Origin: Streptococcus oralis ATCC 35037
Lineage (GTDB): Bacteria; Bacillota; Bacilli; Lactobacillales; Streptococcaceae
Length of the DNA: 64,000 bases
Direction of reading: 5' to 3'
NCBI RefSeq assembly: GCF_900637025.1
Contig: NZ_LR134336.1
Location: 1,070,001-1,134,000, forward strand
The notes under the pieces are model-generated. The model did not search any database and was not told the DNA's origin. It was given only the letters and a program-made list of their open reading frames with translations. Within the stretch, counting starts at the first letter, position 1; every line of letters starts with the position of its first letter. Of this stretch, positions 1 to 8,173 are shown piece after piece. The position numbers and the translations under genes were made by a program.

Positions 1-495
1 AATGATCCGCTCTACTTCCTCATAGCTGTAGTCGTTGATATCACGCGCTTTGCGCTCTTCAAGGATATGATCCCCAAAGTAAATCCCACCTGTCAACTCA
101 CGTACCACGACAAAGTCTACACCAGTAATTCGTTCTGGTTTAAGTGGTGACAAATGCTTAAGACTATCAAAGATTTTTACAGGGCGAATATTGGCATAAA
201 GATTGAGTTCCTTACGAAGAGCCAGCAAGCCTTGTTCAGGTCGAATCGCTGCCCCATCATACTGAGGACTACCGATAGCCGCAAGGAGAATAGCATCTGC
301 TTCTCTACATGCCTTGAGGGTTTCATCAGGTAAGGGATGCCCCACAGCATCAATACCCGCACCTCCAAAGGGGCGTCTGTCTATCTCATAGTCAAATCCT
401 GTTTTTGAAGCTAGAGCTTCCAGAACCGCTAAACCAGCTTCCATGATTTCTGGACCGATTCCATCCCCTGCTAGAGCTACTATTTTCTTTGTCAT
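1..495 (-). CDS. leuB: 3-isopropylmalate dehydrogenase, N-terminal part (runs off window)
   Basis: Oxidises and decarboxylates 3-isopropylmalate to 2-oxoisocaproate with NAD, the third step of leucine synthesis; cytoplasmic. Only the first 165 codons are present. Visible are the N-terminal ALAGDGIGPEI motif, the GSPQYDG loop, the arginine-rich substrate segment (RPEQGLLALRKEL, then NIRPVK) and VVVRELTGGIYFGD, all hallmarks of the isocitrate/isopropylmalate dehydrogenase family. The ATG at 493-495 lies 11 nt after the leuA stop, preceded by an AGGAG-type ribosome binding site, so the two genes are one transcript and share the leucine attenuator upstream of leuA. leuC and leuD probably follow outside the window. 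Confidence 0.96.
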   Translation of the reverse strand, partial: MTKKIVALAGDGIGPEIMEAGLAVLEALASKTGFDYEIDRRPFGGAGIDAVGHPLPDETLKACREADAILLAAIGSPQYDGAAIRPEQGLLALRKELNLYANIRPVKIFDSLKHLSPLKPERITGVDFVVVRELTGGIYFGDHILEERKARDINDYSYEEVERII

Positions 496-506
496 AGCCT
501 TCTCCT

Positions 507-2069
507 TTACACACTAGGCATGTCTCGGTAGGAAACGCTATGCCCCATCTCACCTGCATTCTCTTTTTGAACAAAAGTATTGGCATTGATATAGGCAATA
601 GCGGAAGCCTTCAATACATCGAAATCAAGACCTGCTGCGTTAAAGATGGTTTCGGTATCTCTGTTTTCAACAGTGACCAAAACCCGAGCTTGGGCATCGA
701 TTCCATCTGTTACAGCATCAATGGTATAGGACACCAAGCGGACAGATTGGTTAAAGAACTTATCGATAGCGTTAAAGATTGCTTCAACGGAACCTTGCCC
801 TGTCGCATTGAATTCGACTTTCTCACCATCCATATTGGCTAGGCTAACGAGCGCTTCAATCTCATTATCTGCATGGGTTTGAAGTTGCAAATCATCAAAG
901 TGGAATCCTTCTGGATTTTCAACCATGGTTCCAGCTACCAGAGCTCGAATATCTGCATCTGTGATTTCTTGTTTCTTGTCCGCCAGTGACTTGAACTTAG
1001 CGAAGAGTGGTTTGATATCCTCTTCTGTAAAATCTAGGGCTAATTCTCTTAGTTTTTCAACAAAGGCATGGCGACCAGACAATTTTCCAAGCGGAAGACT
1101 ATTACTCTTAACACCGACCAATTCAGGTGTGATGATCTCATAAGTGAGAGGATTTTTAAGGACTCCATCTTGGTGAATACCCGATTCATGAGAGAAGGCA
1201 TTGCCACCAACGACAGCCTTATTTTTAGGAACTGGAATACCCGAGAAGCGAGAAACCATTTCTGACGTATTCATTGTTTCATCCAAAACAATATCACTAG
1301 TTGCTTGGAAGAAATCCTCACGAATCTTCAAAGCAACAGCTACTTCTTCAAGAGCAACATTACCTGCGCGTTCACCGATACCATTAATAGTTCCCTGGAC
1401 GCGTCCAGCACCGTGTTTAATTGCTGTCAAAGTATTTGCAGTTGCCATACCGAGATCATCGTGACAGTGGACACCAAAGACAACTTTATGATCTGATTTA
1501 ATATTTTCAATCAAGTGATCAAAGATACGTGCAAACTCTTCTGGAGTCGTAAAGCCAACTGTGTCAGGGATATTGATATAAGATGCACCTGCATCGACCG
1601 CTGTTTGAACGACTTGTAAGAGGAAATCCAACTCTGTTCTAGTCGCATCTTCAGGAGAGAATTCGACGATTTCAAACTTAGAACGAGCATAAGAAACATG
1701 TTCCTTGATAGCTTCTAAAATCTCTTCCTTGCTTTTATTGAGCTTATACTTGCGGTGAATCGGACTGGTAGCAATAAAGACATGAATTTGAGGATACTTG
1801 GCATCCTTAAGAGCCTCATAACAAGCATCGATATCAGATTTTACAGAACGAGCTAATCCTGTCACTGCTGTTTTTTTCATGGCTTTAGCAATTTTTTGAA
1901 CGGCTATAAATGAATCCGGACTAGCAGCCGGAAAACCAGCTTCAATTACAGAAATTCCCCATTTCTCCAGCTGTCTTGCAATGGAAACTTTTTCCTTTAT
2001 TGAGAAGTTAACACCAGGTGTTTGTTCCCCATCACGAAGGCTTGTATCAAAAAATTCAACTTTACGCAT
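507..2069 (-). CDS. leuA: 2-isopropylmalate synthase
   Basis: Condenses acetyl-CoA with 2-oxoisovalerate, the committed step of leucine synthesis. The 520-residue protein has the usual length. It opens with the catalytic TIM-barrel motif FFDTSLRDGEQTPG, has the metal-binding HCHDDLGMA motif near residue 200, and ends in the C-terminal regulatory domain (about residues 390-520) that binds leucine for feedback inhibition in this family. ATG at 2067-2069 is preceded by AGGGG. First gene of the leu operon, transcribed toward leuB. The 5' leader holds a leucine-rich peptide and a terminator hairpin, so control by charged leucyl-tRNA is expected in addition to enzyme feedback. Confidence 0.97.
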   Translation of the reverse strand: MRKVEFFDTSLRDGEQTPGVNFSIKEKVSIARQLEKWGISVIEAGFPAASPDSFIAVQKIAKAMKKTAVTGLARSVKSDIDACYEALKDAKYPQIHVFIATSPIHRKYKLNKSKEEILEAIKEHVSYARSKFEIVEFSPEDATRTELDFLLQVVQTAVDAGASYINIPDTVGFTTPEEFARIFDHLIENIKSDHKVVFGVHCHDDLGMATANTLTAIKHGAGRVQGTINGIGERAGNVALEEVAVALKIREDFFQATSDIVLDETMNTSEMVSRFSGIPVPKNKAVVGGNAFSHESGIHQDGVLKNPLTYEIITPELVGVKSNSLPLGKLSGRHAFVEKLRELALDFTEEDIKPLFAKFKSLADKKQEITDADIRALVAGTMVENPEGFHFDDLQLQTHADNEIEALVSLANMDGEKVEFNATGQGSVEAIFNAIDKFFNQSVRLVSYTIDAVTDGIDAQARVLVTVENRDTETIFNAAGLDFDVLKASAIAYINANTFVQKENAGEMGHSVSYRDMPSV

Positions 2070-2098
2070 AAGATTTCCCCTTTTCCAAATGTGGTTTT

Positions 2099-2135
2099 AA
2101 AAAAACATCTCGCTCAGAAACCCAAGCGAGATGTT
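2099..2135 (-). terminator. leu operon attenuator hairpin
   Basis: An 11-bp perfect stem (AACATCTCGCT at 2104-2114 pairing with AGCGAGATGTT at 2125-2135) is followed on the minus strand by a run of T. It lies between the leader peptide and leuA. The 5' strand of the terminator also reads CTCGCTTGG and can pair with CCAAGCGGGAG just upstream (about 2140-2153), an alternative fold expected of an antiterminator. Together this is a classical translation-coupled attenuator. Confidence 0.88.
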
Positions 2136-2180
2136 GATTTACTCCCGCTTGGTAAGCCAAACAGGACTAATGCTTTTGCA

Positions 2181-2234
2181 CTAGCCCGAGTACCTCAACA
2201 ACAAAGCAAATTGATTAAACTTAGCTGTTTTCAT
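2181..2234 (-). CDS. leucine leader peptide (17 aa)
   Basis: A short ORF, MKTAKFNQFALLLRYSG, with an ATG at 2232-2234 and a good AAGGAG ribosome binding site 9-10 nt upstream. It contains three consecutive Leu codons (all TTG) close to its end, the signature of a leader peptide whose translation senses leucyl-tRNA supply. It lies between the leu promoter and the attenuator hairpin in front of leuA. Ribosome stalling at the Leu codons would favour the antiterminator fold and allow leuAB transcription. The peptide itself is unlikely to have another function. Confidence 0.88.
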   Translation of the reverse strand: MKTAKFNQFALLLRYSG

Positions 2235-2270
2235 GTTTGACTTTCTCCTTCGTTTGATATCTTGTTTAGT

Positions 2271-2299
2271 ATTTTAGCATAGCGAAAAACACTTGTCAA
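2271..2299 (-). promoter_or_regulatory. leu operon promoter
   Basis: On the minus strand: perfect -35 TTGACA (2294-2299), 17-nt spacer, -10 TAAAAT (2271-2276) with a TGC extension just before it. It sits about 35 nt upstream of the leader-peptide start. Confidence 0.85.
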
Positions 2300-2383
2300 G
2301 AAAAAATCCATTATTTTCTGAAAATTTCTTCAGTAAAGAATATTTTGCTAATTGAAAGTATTTGAAAACTCAACTAACTTTCC

Positions 2384-3040
2384 TTATTTTTTCACAGTCA
2401 AATTCCAACTTCTTTCGATGAGTTCTATCACTTCTTCATCTTGCAAACTATCATCAAGCGCCAGACTAAGCCAGTAGCGTTTGTTCATATGAAAGGCTGG
2501 ATAAATGCCTTTTTTTGAAAGCAAATTAGATACTTGGTCGTGTTTGAGGTTGACTGCTTCGACTAGTCCTTCTCTGCCCTTTTCCAGCTTATCCCATGGG
2601 ATTCTCATCACAACAGCATACCACTTTTGATTGTCTTCATGGCGCAATACAGCTGTATCAGGAGACTTTTCCCACAGATACTCCAACTGATTACCATATT
2701 TCTCCTGAACTTGAGCCATGATACGCTTAGTCTGAGGACAGATAAAATCCTGCACATCAAAGCAAGCCTTCCGAATCTGGTAGAGAATCTCCAAACAAGC
2801 CTCACGGACACTTGCAACAAAGCTTCCTGTCATACTTTCCATATGTACTTGAGGATAGAGGTCACCCGTTTCCTGATCAAAAACCTGAAAACTCACATTA
2901 TCAGGAGTGATAGAGACTGTCATGGAAAAGTCACCTTGCAAAATCTGGCAACTATAGGTCCAAACTTCCCCCATTTCTACAAAACCATAGGCATGAGCTT
3001 TTTCTTTATTAAACTGGTAGGATTTAAAAATTTCAAACAT
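2384..3040 (-). CDS. MmcQ/YjbR-family protein with N-terminal extension
   Basis: A 218-residue cytoplasmic protein. The C-terminal half (about residues 105-218) has the MmcQ/YjbR fold pattern: repeated Tyr/Trp-rich strands (WEKSPDTAVLRHEDNQKWYAVVM), the closing block MNKRYWLSLALDDSLQDEEV, and the final helix ending in SW. The N-terminal ~100 residues are a second region rich in beta strands that I cannot assign. No catalytic motif is seen and the function of this family is not established; YjbR-like folds resemble CyaY/DNA-binding proteins. It follows cutC on the same strand with a weak terminator between them. The start at 3038-3040 is the only good Met. Confidence 0.8.
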   Translation of the reverse strand: MFEIFKSYQFNKEKAHAYGFVEMGEVWTYSCQILQGDFSMTVSITPDNVSFQVFDQETGDLYPQVHMESMTGSFVASVREACLEILYQIRKACFDVQDFICPQTKRIMAQVQEKYGNQLEYLWEKSPDTAVLRHEDNQKWYAVVMRIPWDKLEKGREGLVEAVNLKHDQVSNLLSKKGIYPAFHMNKRYWLSLALDDSLQDEEVIELIERSWNLTVKK

Positions 3041-3044
3041 AAGT

Positions 3045-3071
3045 GAAAACTGCTACCAAAAGCTAGCAGTT
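3045..3071 (-). terminator. terminator downstream of cutC
   Basis: An 8-bp stem, AACTGCTA (3048-3055) with TAGCAGTT (3064-3071), followed by TTTTC on the minus strand. It lies between the cutC stop and the next start. The short T tract makes it only moderately convincing. Confidence 0.5.
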
Positions 3072-3083
3072 CCTTTCTATTTT

Positions 3084-3716
3084 TTAAAAGACAACCTTAG
3101 TTCCATGCAATTGAGTCACACCAAGTTGGTCGATAAAGGTTTGACGGTTGTCCAAGTCAATTCCTCCACCTGGTAAGATTTCAATTTTACCTTTTGCATG
3201 TTCCAAAATTCTGTGATAGTGAGCAAAACGTTTGTCTAGCGAGTCCTCAGAAACTCCAGCACGAGTTAAGATACGAGTGACTCCGGCTTGGCTGAGCCAG
3301 TCAATGGCTTCCAACTGGTCTTCATCACTTAATTCATCAAAGGCCATGTGAAAGACAATTTCCATTCCTTTAGATGCGGTAATCAGCTTCTCAAGATTAG
3401 GCTTATCCAACTTCTTATCAGCAGTTAATGCCCCAAATACAACCCCTTGACTTCCAGCCTGAGTAGTCAAACGAATGTCTTCTAGCATGATCGCTATTTC
3501 AAGATCAGTATAGACAAAGTCGCCACCACGGGGACGAATCATAGTCATGATGGTGGTGTCGTAGTTAGCTGCCAGTTCAACCGCTGCCTTGGTCACTCCA
3601 TAGCTAGGTGTTGTTCCTCCCACTGCTAGATTGTCACAAAGTTCGATTCGACGAGCTCCAGCCTGCATGGCTTTTTCTAGCAAGGTCACATTTTCAGCAC
3701 AAAATTCGTAAATCAT
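3084..3716 (-). CDS. cutC: CutC family copper homeostasis protein
   Basis: A 210-residue TIM-barrel protein of the CutC family, cytoplasmic and linked to copper handling, although the biochemical activity of the family is unclear. The N-terminal block YEFCAENVTLLEKAMQAGA is followed by RIELCDNL, GGTTPSYG, the MIRPRGGDFVY motif and the FHMAFDE strand, ending with the GGGI...LHGTKVVF segment expected at the C terminus. Full family length. ATG at 3714-3716 with an AAGGAGAA ribosome binding site. Its own promoter has a perfect -10. It is followed by the YjbR-like gene on the same strand. Confidence 0.92.
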   Translation of the reverse strand: MIYEFCAENVTLLEKAMQAGARRIELCDNLAVGGTTPSYGVTKAAVELAANYDTTIMTMIRPRGGDFVYTDLEIAIMLEDIRLTTQAGSQGVVFGALTADKKLDKPNLEKLITASKGMEIVFHMAFDELSDEDQLEAIDWLSQAGVTRILTRAGVSEDSLDKRFAHYHRILEHAKGKIEILPGGGIDLDNRQTFIDQLGVTQLHGTKVVF

Positions 3717-3746
3717 TTGATTCTCCTTGATGTTTTCTTTAAATTT

Positions 3747-3755
3747 ATTATATCA
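3747..3755 (-). promoter_or_regulatory. extended -10 promoter of cutC
   Basis: TATAAT (3747-3752, minus strand) directly preceded by TGA. No convincing -35 at 16-18 nt, so the extended -10 is taken as the main element. Confidence 0.6.
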
Positions 3756-3809
3756 TATTATTTTAAATATGCTTTCATTTTTATCAAGGCAAATAACTAC
3801 TATTTTTAT

Positions 3810-4169
3810 CTATTCTTTGTCAGGAATGACTTTAAAGAGATAATAGGTGATAAAGATAGTCAAGGCTCCCAGACCGATTTTGACTGGCAAAAGAGGAGCA
3901 AAATAAATAGAAATTCCCATCAAGATATAGATAGATACGATGATTTTTTTCTTTCGTTCTCGCGCTATTGACTTGGTTTCCCGAAAGTCCGCTACATAAG
4001 TCTGATAAAGCTTTGTATGATAAAGCCAGTCTTCAAAACGCTTAGAAGATTTAGAAAAACAAGCAATAGCTAACAAAAGAAAGGGGGTTGTTGGTAAAAG
4101 TGGTAAGACAACTCCAACAAGAGCCAAGGCTAAAGAAATAAAACCAATACTGAGGTAAATGATACGCAT
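3810..4169 (-). CDS. DUF454 (YbaN-like) inner-membrane protein
   Basis: A 119-residue membrane protein of the DUF454/YbaN family. Two hydrophobic stretches lie at about residues 1-35 and 80-115 (probably three or four helices), with the family motif PLLPTTPF near residue 23 and a charged middle segment (KSSKRFEDWLYHTKLY...ARERKKK). I chose the ATG at 4167-4169, which has AGGAG seven bases upstream; an upstream in-frame ATG at 4229 lacks such a site and would add 20 unlikely residues. Function unknown. It lies downstream of topA, separated by the topA terminator. Confidence 0.85.
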   Translation of the reverse strand: MRIIYLSIGFISLALALVGVVLPLLPTTPFLLLAIACFSKSSKRFEDWLYHTKLYQTYVADFRETKSIARERKKKIIVSIYILMGISIYFAPLLPVKIGLGALTIFITYYLFKVIPDKE

Positions 4170-4237
4170 GATTTCTCCTAGATAAATTACTCTTCCTCTA
4201 GTTTCGCACACAAGGGGGAAATTTGTCAAGTTTCAAG

Positions 4238-4270
4238 TAAAAAGAGCCTGAAATTCATTTTCAGGACTCT
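4238..4270 (-). terminator. topA rho-independent terminator
   Basis: The stem AGAG.CCTGAAA / TTTCAGG.CTCT (about 4243-4270), with one mismatch per arm, is followed by TTTTTAC on the minus strand, directly after the topA stop. Confidence 0.78.
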
Positions 4271-4275
4271 GCATT

Positions 4276-6363
4276 TTATTTAATTTTCTCTTCTTCGTAG
4301 TCGCCATTACTACATACAACCTGCTTACCACCACCACGGACTTTTTTCTCCACAAGGAAGTGTCCGCATTTTGGACAATCACGGCCAATTGGTTTGTCCC
4401 AGGAAGTAAATTCACATTCTGGGTAACGATTGCAACCATAGAAGATACGATTACGCTTGGTTTTGCGTTCAATGATTTGTCCTTGATGACAGCTTGGACA
4501 CTCGACTCCAATCTCTTTGACAATTGCCTGAGTATGACGGCAGTCTGGGAAATTACTACAAGCATAGAATTTACCAAAACGACCGAGCTTAATCACCATC
4601 GGACTGCCACAAACTTCACAGTCAAATCCAGCTGGCTCATCCTTGATCTGGATTTTTTCCATTTCGGATTCAGCCTTGGCTACCTCTTTAGAGAATGGTT
4701 TATAAAATTCATCAATGACACGTTGCCACTGCTCTTTACCAACTTCGACATCATCCAGTTTTCCTTCCATCTCAGCTGTGAAGGTCACGTTTACGATATC
4801 TGGGAAGTATTCAACGATGAGTTTATTGACAATTTCTCCCAGTTCTGTCGGTTCAAAACGTTTTGCTGCCAGACGAACGTAGTAGCGTTTTTGGATGGTT
4901 TCAATTGTCGGAGCGTAGGTTGACGGACGTCCAACCCCATTTTCCTCCAAGGTCTTGATAAGAGTCGCTTCCGAATAGCGAGCTGGCGGTTGAGTGAAAT
5001 GTTGTTCTGGCTTGCTATTGACCTGCTTGACCACATCTCCAACAGCCATATCTGGCAACATCTTGTTCTTGTCAGAGTCATTGTAGATAGCAAGATAACC
5101 ATCAAACTTAACTTGACTACCATTTGCCGCAAACTGAACCCCATTTTGAGAGAGCTTAACAGCCATGGTATCAAAAATAGCTCCCGTCATCTGGCTAGCT
5201 ACAAAACGGTTCCAGATAAGGGTATAGAGCTTGAGCTGGTCTTTGTCCAAGTACTTAGCGATGCTTTCTGGTGTATTAAAGACACTAGATGGACGAATGG
5301 CTTCGTGGGCATCCTGAGCACCTGAGGCATTCTTGACCTTGCTACCATGCTTGGAATACTTGCTACCAAAACGGTTGTTAATGTAGCTTGCCGCTTCGTT
5401 CTGAGCCACAGGGCTGATACGAGTCGAGTCTGTACGCATATAGGTAATCAAACCTTGCACGCCTGATCCGATATTGATTCCTTCATAAAGCTGCTGGGCC
5501 ACCATCATGGTCTTTCGAGTACGGAAATTGATTTTGTTAGCCGCATCCATCTGCATGGTTGAAGTCGTATAGGGTAGGGGCGCATTGCGTTTGCGCTCTT
5601 TCTTATCTACCTGGTCTACTGTGAAATCTTTGCTAGTCAAATGGGACAAGACTTCTTTGACTTCTTCGTTGGTGGTCAATTTCATCTTTTTGCCATTCAT
5701 ACCATAGAAAGAAGCTTGAAATTGTTTGGTTCCCTTCTTAAAGACACCATCAATTGTCCAGTATTCTTCTGGTTGGAAGGCATTGATTTCATTTTCACGG
5801 TCAATGATGAGCTTAAGGGCAACAGACTGCACCCGCCCTGCTGATAAGCCCTTCTTGACCTTTTTCCACAAAATAGGCGAAATCGAATACCCTACCAAGC
5901 GGTCCAAGACACGACGAGCTTGTTGGGCGTCGACCAAGTCCATATCAATCTTGCGAGGTTCTTTAAAGGCATTTTTTACTGCGTCTTTGGTGATTTCATT
6001 AAAGACCACACGGTTGGCATCATTCTCATCCAAGTTGAGAATGTGGGCCAAATGCCAGGAAATTGCTTCTCCTTCGCGGTCCGGGTCACTCGCAAGAAAG
6101 ACTTTATTGGCCTTTTTAGCTTCCTTTTTCAAATCATTGATGAGGGGACCCTTGCCTCGGATATTGATATACTGCGGTTCATAGTTATTTTCAATGTCGA
6201 CTGACATACTGGATTTCTTCAAATCACGGATATGCCCGACACTGGCTAAAACCTTGTAATTTCTGCCTAGATATTTCTCAATCGTTTTCGCCTTAGCAGG
6301 CGACTCCACGATGACTAGATTTTTTTTAACTGTTGATTTTTTCTTCTTTGTTGCCGTAGCCAC
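4276..6363 (-). CDS. topA: DNA topoisomerase I
   Basis: Type IA topoisomerase that relaxes negative supercoils. Visible: Toprim domain ([19 protein letters not shown] near residue 16; [15 protein letters not shown] near 95), the catalytic Tyr in [12 protein letters not shown] (about residue 305), and three C-terminal zinc-ribbon repeats (CEVCG...CSNFPDC, CPSCHQG...CNRYPEC, CPKCG...VVCSNGD). The third ribbon shows only three cysteines. The start is placed at a GTG (6361-6363), giving MATATKKKK and 695 residues; this gives the usual lysine-rich streptococcal N terminus and has AAGGTGTG upstream. An ATG six codons earlier lies inside that ribosome binding site. It has its own promoter and terminator. 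Confidence 0.96.
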   Translation of the reverse strand: MATATKKKKSTVKKNLVIVESPAKAKTIEKYLGRNYKVLASVGHIRDLKKSSMSVDIENNYEPQYINIRGKGPLINDLKKEAKKANKVFLASDPDREGEAISWHLAHILNLDENDANRVVFNEITKDAVKNAFKEPRKIDMDLVDAQQARRVLDRLVGYSISPILWKKVKKGLSAGRVQSVALKLIIDRENEINAFQPEEYWTIDGVFKKGTKQFQASFYGMNGKKMKLTTNEEVKEVLSHLTSKDFTVDQVDKKERKRNAPLPYTTSTMQMDAANKINFRTRKTMMVAQQLYEGINIGSGVQGLITYMRTDSTRISPVAQNEAASYINNRFGSKYSKHGSKVKNASGAQDAHEAIRPSSVFNTPESIAKYLDKDQLKLYTLIWNRFVASQMTGAIFDTMAVKLSQNGVQFAANGSQVKFDGYLAIYNDSDKNKMLPDMAVGDVVKQVNSKPEQHFTQPPARYSEATLIKTLEENGVGRPSTYAPTIETIQKRYYVRLAAKRFEPTELGEIVNKLIVEYFPDIVNVTFTAEMEGKLDDVEVGKEQWQRVIDEFYKPFSKEVAKAESEMEKIQIKDEPAGFDCEVCGSPMVIKLGRFGKFYACSNFPDCRHTQAIVKEIGVECPSCHQGQIIERKTKRNRIFYGCNRYPECEFTSWDKPIGRDCPKCGHFLVEKKVRGGGKQVVCSNGDYEEEKIK

Positions 6364-6398
6364 ACTATCACACCTTTTCAAAGTAATAAACTTTATAA

Positions 6399-6427
6399 AG
6401 TGTAAACCATTTTTCTATAGCTGTCAA
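6399..6427 (-). promoter_or_regulatory. topA promoter
   Basis: Minus strand: -35 TTGACA (6422-6427), 17-nt spacer, -10 TACACT (6399-6404), about 35 nt before the topA start. Confidence 0.75.
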
Positions 6428-6480
6428 GACCTAAGTCCTATATATAGAAGAAAAGTTTATCTGAGTGAAGAAATTTCTCC

Positions 6481-7329
6481 TTAAAATTCAAACTCAGCCA
6501 ACACATCTTGGCCACTGCTAATCAGCTTTGCTCCCTCTTGGATCAGGTGGTGACAGCCATCTGAATGGCCATCTAAAATGTTTCCTGGAATGGCAAAAAC
6601 ATCACGCCCTTCCTCCATAGCTCGCTCACAGGTGATAAGACTACCAGAACGCATCCTTGCCTCTGCTACAATAACGCCACGGCAAAGGCCAGCAATGATG
6701 CGATTACGAGCTGGAAAGTGAAATTTCAAGGGTTCTTCACCAGGTCCGTACTCGCTAAGTACCAAATGGTGATTGCCAATGTGTTCCTGCAAACGTTTAT
6801 TGGCTCGGGGATAAAAAACATCCAATCCTGTTCCAATGACGGCAATCGTTCTTCCTCCATTCTGGAGTGCAGCCATATGGGCAGCTGTATCAATCCCTTT
6901 GGCTAAACCACTGACAACGATTAACTCGTTTTCCAAACCTTGAATGACTTTCTGAACCGATTTTGCTCCCTGACTAGAACATGAACGACTCCCTACAACA
7001 GCAACCTTTGGAAATTTCAACAGGTCTAGATTTCCTTTATAAAACAAGAGCACTGGAGCATCATAAATCTCACTCAGATCCCAAGGATAACAGTCATCAA
7101 GAATAGAAAAGGATGGAAATTTCTGAAACTCCTTCTCCAACTGTGCATCATCTATCTGGAAATAGCGTTCCATAAAGACAGCAGGATTACGACACCCAGA
7201 TATTTCTGCAATATCACCTAGCAAGAGCTCCTGATCTACAGTCTCATCGTATTCAAGAACTGTTAAAATTTGTTGATTGCTCAGCCCAGCTTTTCTCAAT
7301 TTGTAAATTTCATAGTTTGTGATCTTCAT
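6481..7329 (-). CDS. dprA: DNA processing protein DprA (Smf)
   Basis: Loads RecA onto incoming single-stranded DNA during natural transformation and, in pneumococcus, also shuts off competence by binding ComE~P. The 282-residue protein has an N-terminal SAM-like region (about 1-90) and the DprA Rossmann fold: VAVVGSRSCSSQGAKS near residue 105, VVSGLAKGIDTAAH, GTGLDVFYPRAN and ARNRIIAGLCRG. The start at 7327-7329 (MKITNYEIYK) matches the streptococcal family; an ATG four codons upstream has no better site. A cin-box lies 33 nt upstream, so it is a late competence gene transcribed by SigX. Confidence 0.97.
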   Translation of the reverse strand: MKITNYEIYKLRKAGLSNQQILTVLEYDETVDQELLLGDIAEISGCRNPAVFMERYFQIDDAQLEKEFQKFPSFSILDDCYPWDLSEIYDAPVLLFYKGNLDLLKFPKVAVVGSRSCSSQGAKSVQKVIQGLENELIVVSGLAKGIDTAAHMAALQNGGRTIAVIGTGLDVFYPRANKRLQEHIGNHHLVLSEYGPGEEPLKFHFPARNRIIAGLCRGVIVAEARMRSGSLITCERAMEEGRDVFAIPGNILDGHSDGCHHLIQEGAKLISSGQDVLAEFEF

Positions 7330-7362
7330 ATACAACTCCATTTCTTTTTCTACTCATCTATC

Positions 7363-7370
7363 TATTCGTA
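7363..7370 (-). promoter_or_regulatory. cin-box (SigX/ComX late-competence promoter) of dprA
   Basis: Exact TACGAATA on the minus strand, preceded by a long T tract as in pneumococcal cin-boxes, 33 nt upstream of the dprA start. The T tract (7371-7380) is also the U tract of the preceding gene's terminator. Confidence 0.92.
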
Positions 7371-7403
7371 AAAAAAATAAAAAGAAGACCAAGGATCTTC
7401 TTT
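7371..7403 (-). terminator. terminator of lipoprotein gene
   Basis: An 8-bp stem, AAAGAAGA (7381-7388) with TCTTCTTT (7396-7403), followed by a T-rich tract on the minus strand. It sits just after the lipoprotein stop and abuts the dprA cin-box. Confidence 0.8.
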
Positions 7404-7409
7404 TTTCAT

Positions 7410-8033
7410 TTATTCAGATTTAGTAGTTGACCAGCTACTTTCAATCATCGGTAAGATTGTTTTTAAAGTTTCCCCATCCCCTTCAAGTGAAACATAGCGG
7501 ATTTTACCATCATTTGATCGGAAAACCCAGGTAACGAGGTATTTCCCTGACTTAGCAATTGCATTGACAACATAGGCTTCATAGCCTCCAATGGTCGATT
7601 TGGAGCCCCAAACCTTACTGAAATCAGAGCTTTGTTCTTTGGAAGTTAAAATACTAGATGAGACAGTCACAACATCCAGTTTAGCATATTCTTCTTCGCT
7701 GATATTGAACTGCTCAGCCTTAAAGGTATTCAGCGTAACAATGTTGATATCTGTTCCATCACAATACTGTATATCATTTCCACCTTCTACTTCATGGAAT
7801 CGAACCCATGATTTGGGTACCTTGACAAATCCATATTCATTCGAACCGATGATTTGCGTCTCTTCCTTTTTCGCTTCAGAAACAGCAGAACTAGTGCTAT
7901 TCGTTTCCTGACTTCTTGAAGAACTAACAACCGCAGTCGAACTTTCTTCGGTTGCTGTTTGCGATTTATTGGAGCATGAAGCTAAAAAAGCACTAACAGT
8001 AACTACAGTACCTAAAATTAATAATTTTTTCAT
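7410..8033 (-). CDS. predicted lipoprotein of unknown function
   Basis: A 207-residue exported lipoprotein. The signal peptide MKKLLILGTVVTVSAFLAS ends in a lipobox (LASC) with Cys20 as the lipidation site. A Ser/Thr/Glu-rich linker (about residues 22-60) tethers a folded domain (65-207) with strands such as FVKVPKSWVRF and YEAYVVNAIAKSGKYLVTWVFR. No enzyme motif is recognised; I do not know its function. The strong sigma-A promoter (perfect TTGACA and TATAAT) implies high constitutive expression, and the transcript ends at a terminator before dprA, so it is monocistronic. Confidence 0.82.
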   Translation of the reverse strand: MKKLLILGTVVTVSAFLASCSNKSQTATEESSTAVVSSSRSQETNSTSSAVSEAKKEETQIIGSNEYGFVKVPKSWVRFHEVEGGNDIQYCDGTDINIVTLNTFKAEQFNISEEEYAKLDVVTVSSSILTSKEQSSDFSKVWGSKSTIGGYEAYVVNAIAKSGKYLVTWVFRSNDGKIRYVSLEGDGETLKTILPMIESSWSTTKSE

Positions 8034-8053
8034 CCTACCACCTTTCCATCTGC

Positions 8054-8082
8054 ATTATAAGAAAAATAAGGACTTCTGTCAA
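8054..8082 (-). promoter_or_regulatory. lipoprotein gene promoter (consensus)
   Basis: Minus strand: TTGACA (8077-8082), 17 nt, TATAAT (8054-8059), a perfect sigma-A consensus, 20 nt upstream of the start. Confidence 0.88.
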
Positions 8083-8132
8083 ATTCTAACCTAATCGATT
8101 CTGTTAGCTTCCGATTTTATCACTCTCATTTA

Positions 8133-8167
8133 AAGCAAAAACTCTTGAAAAATCTTCAAGAGTTTTT
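8133..8167 (-). terminator. lepA terminator
   Basis: A 13-bp stem (AAAAACTCTTGAA at 8137-8149 with TTCAAGAGTTTTT at 8155-8167) and a 5-nt loop, right after the lepA stop and followed by T-rich sequence on the minus strand. Confidence 0.85.
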
Positions 8168-8173
8168 TTATTT

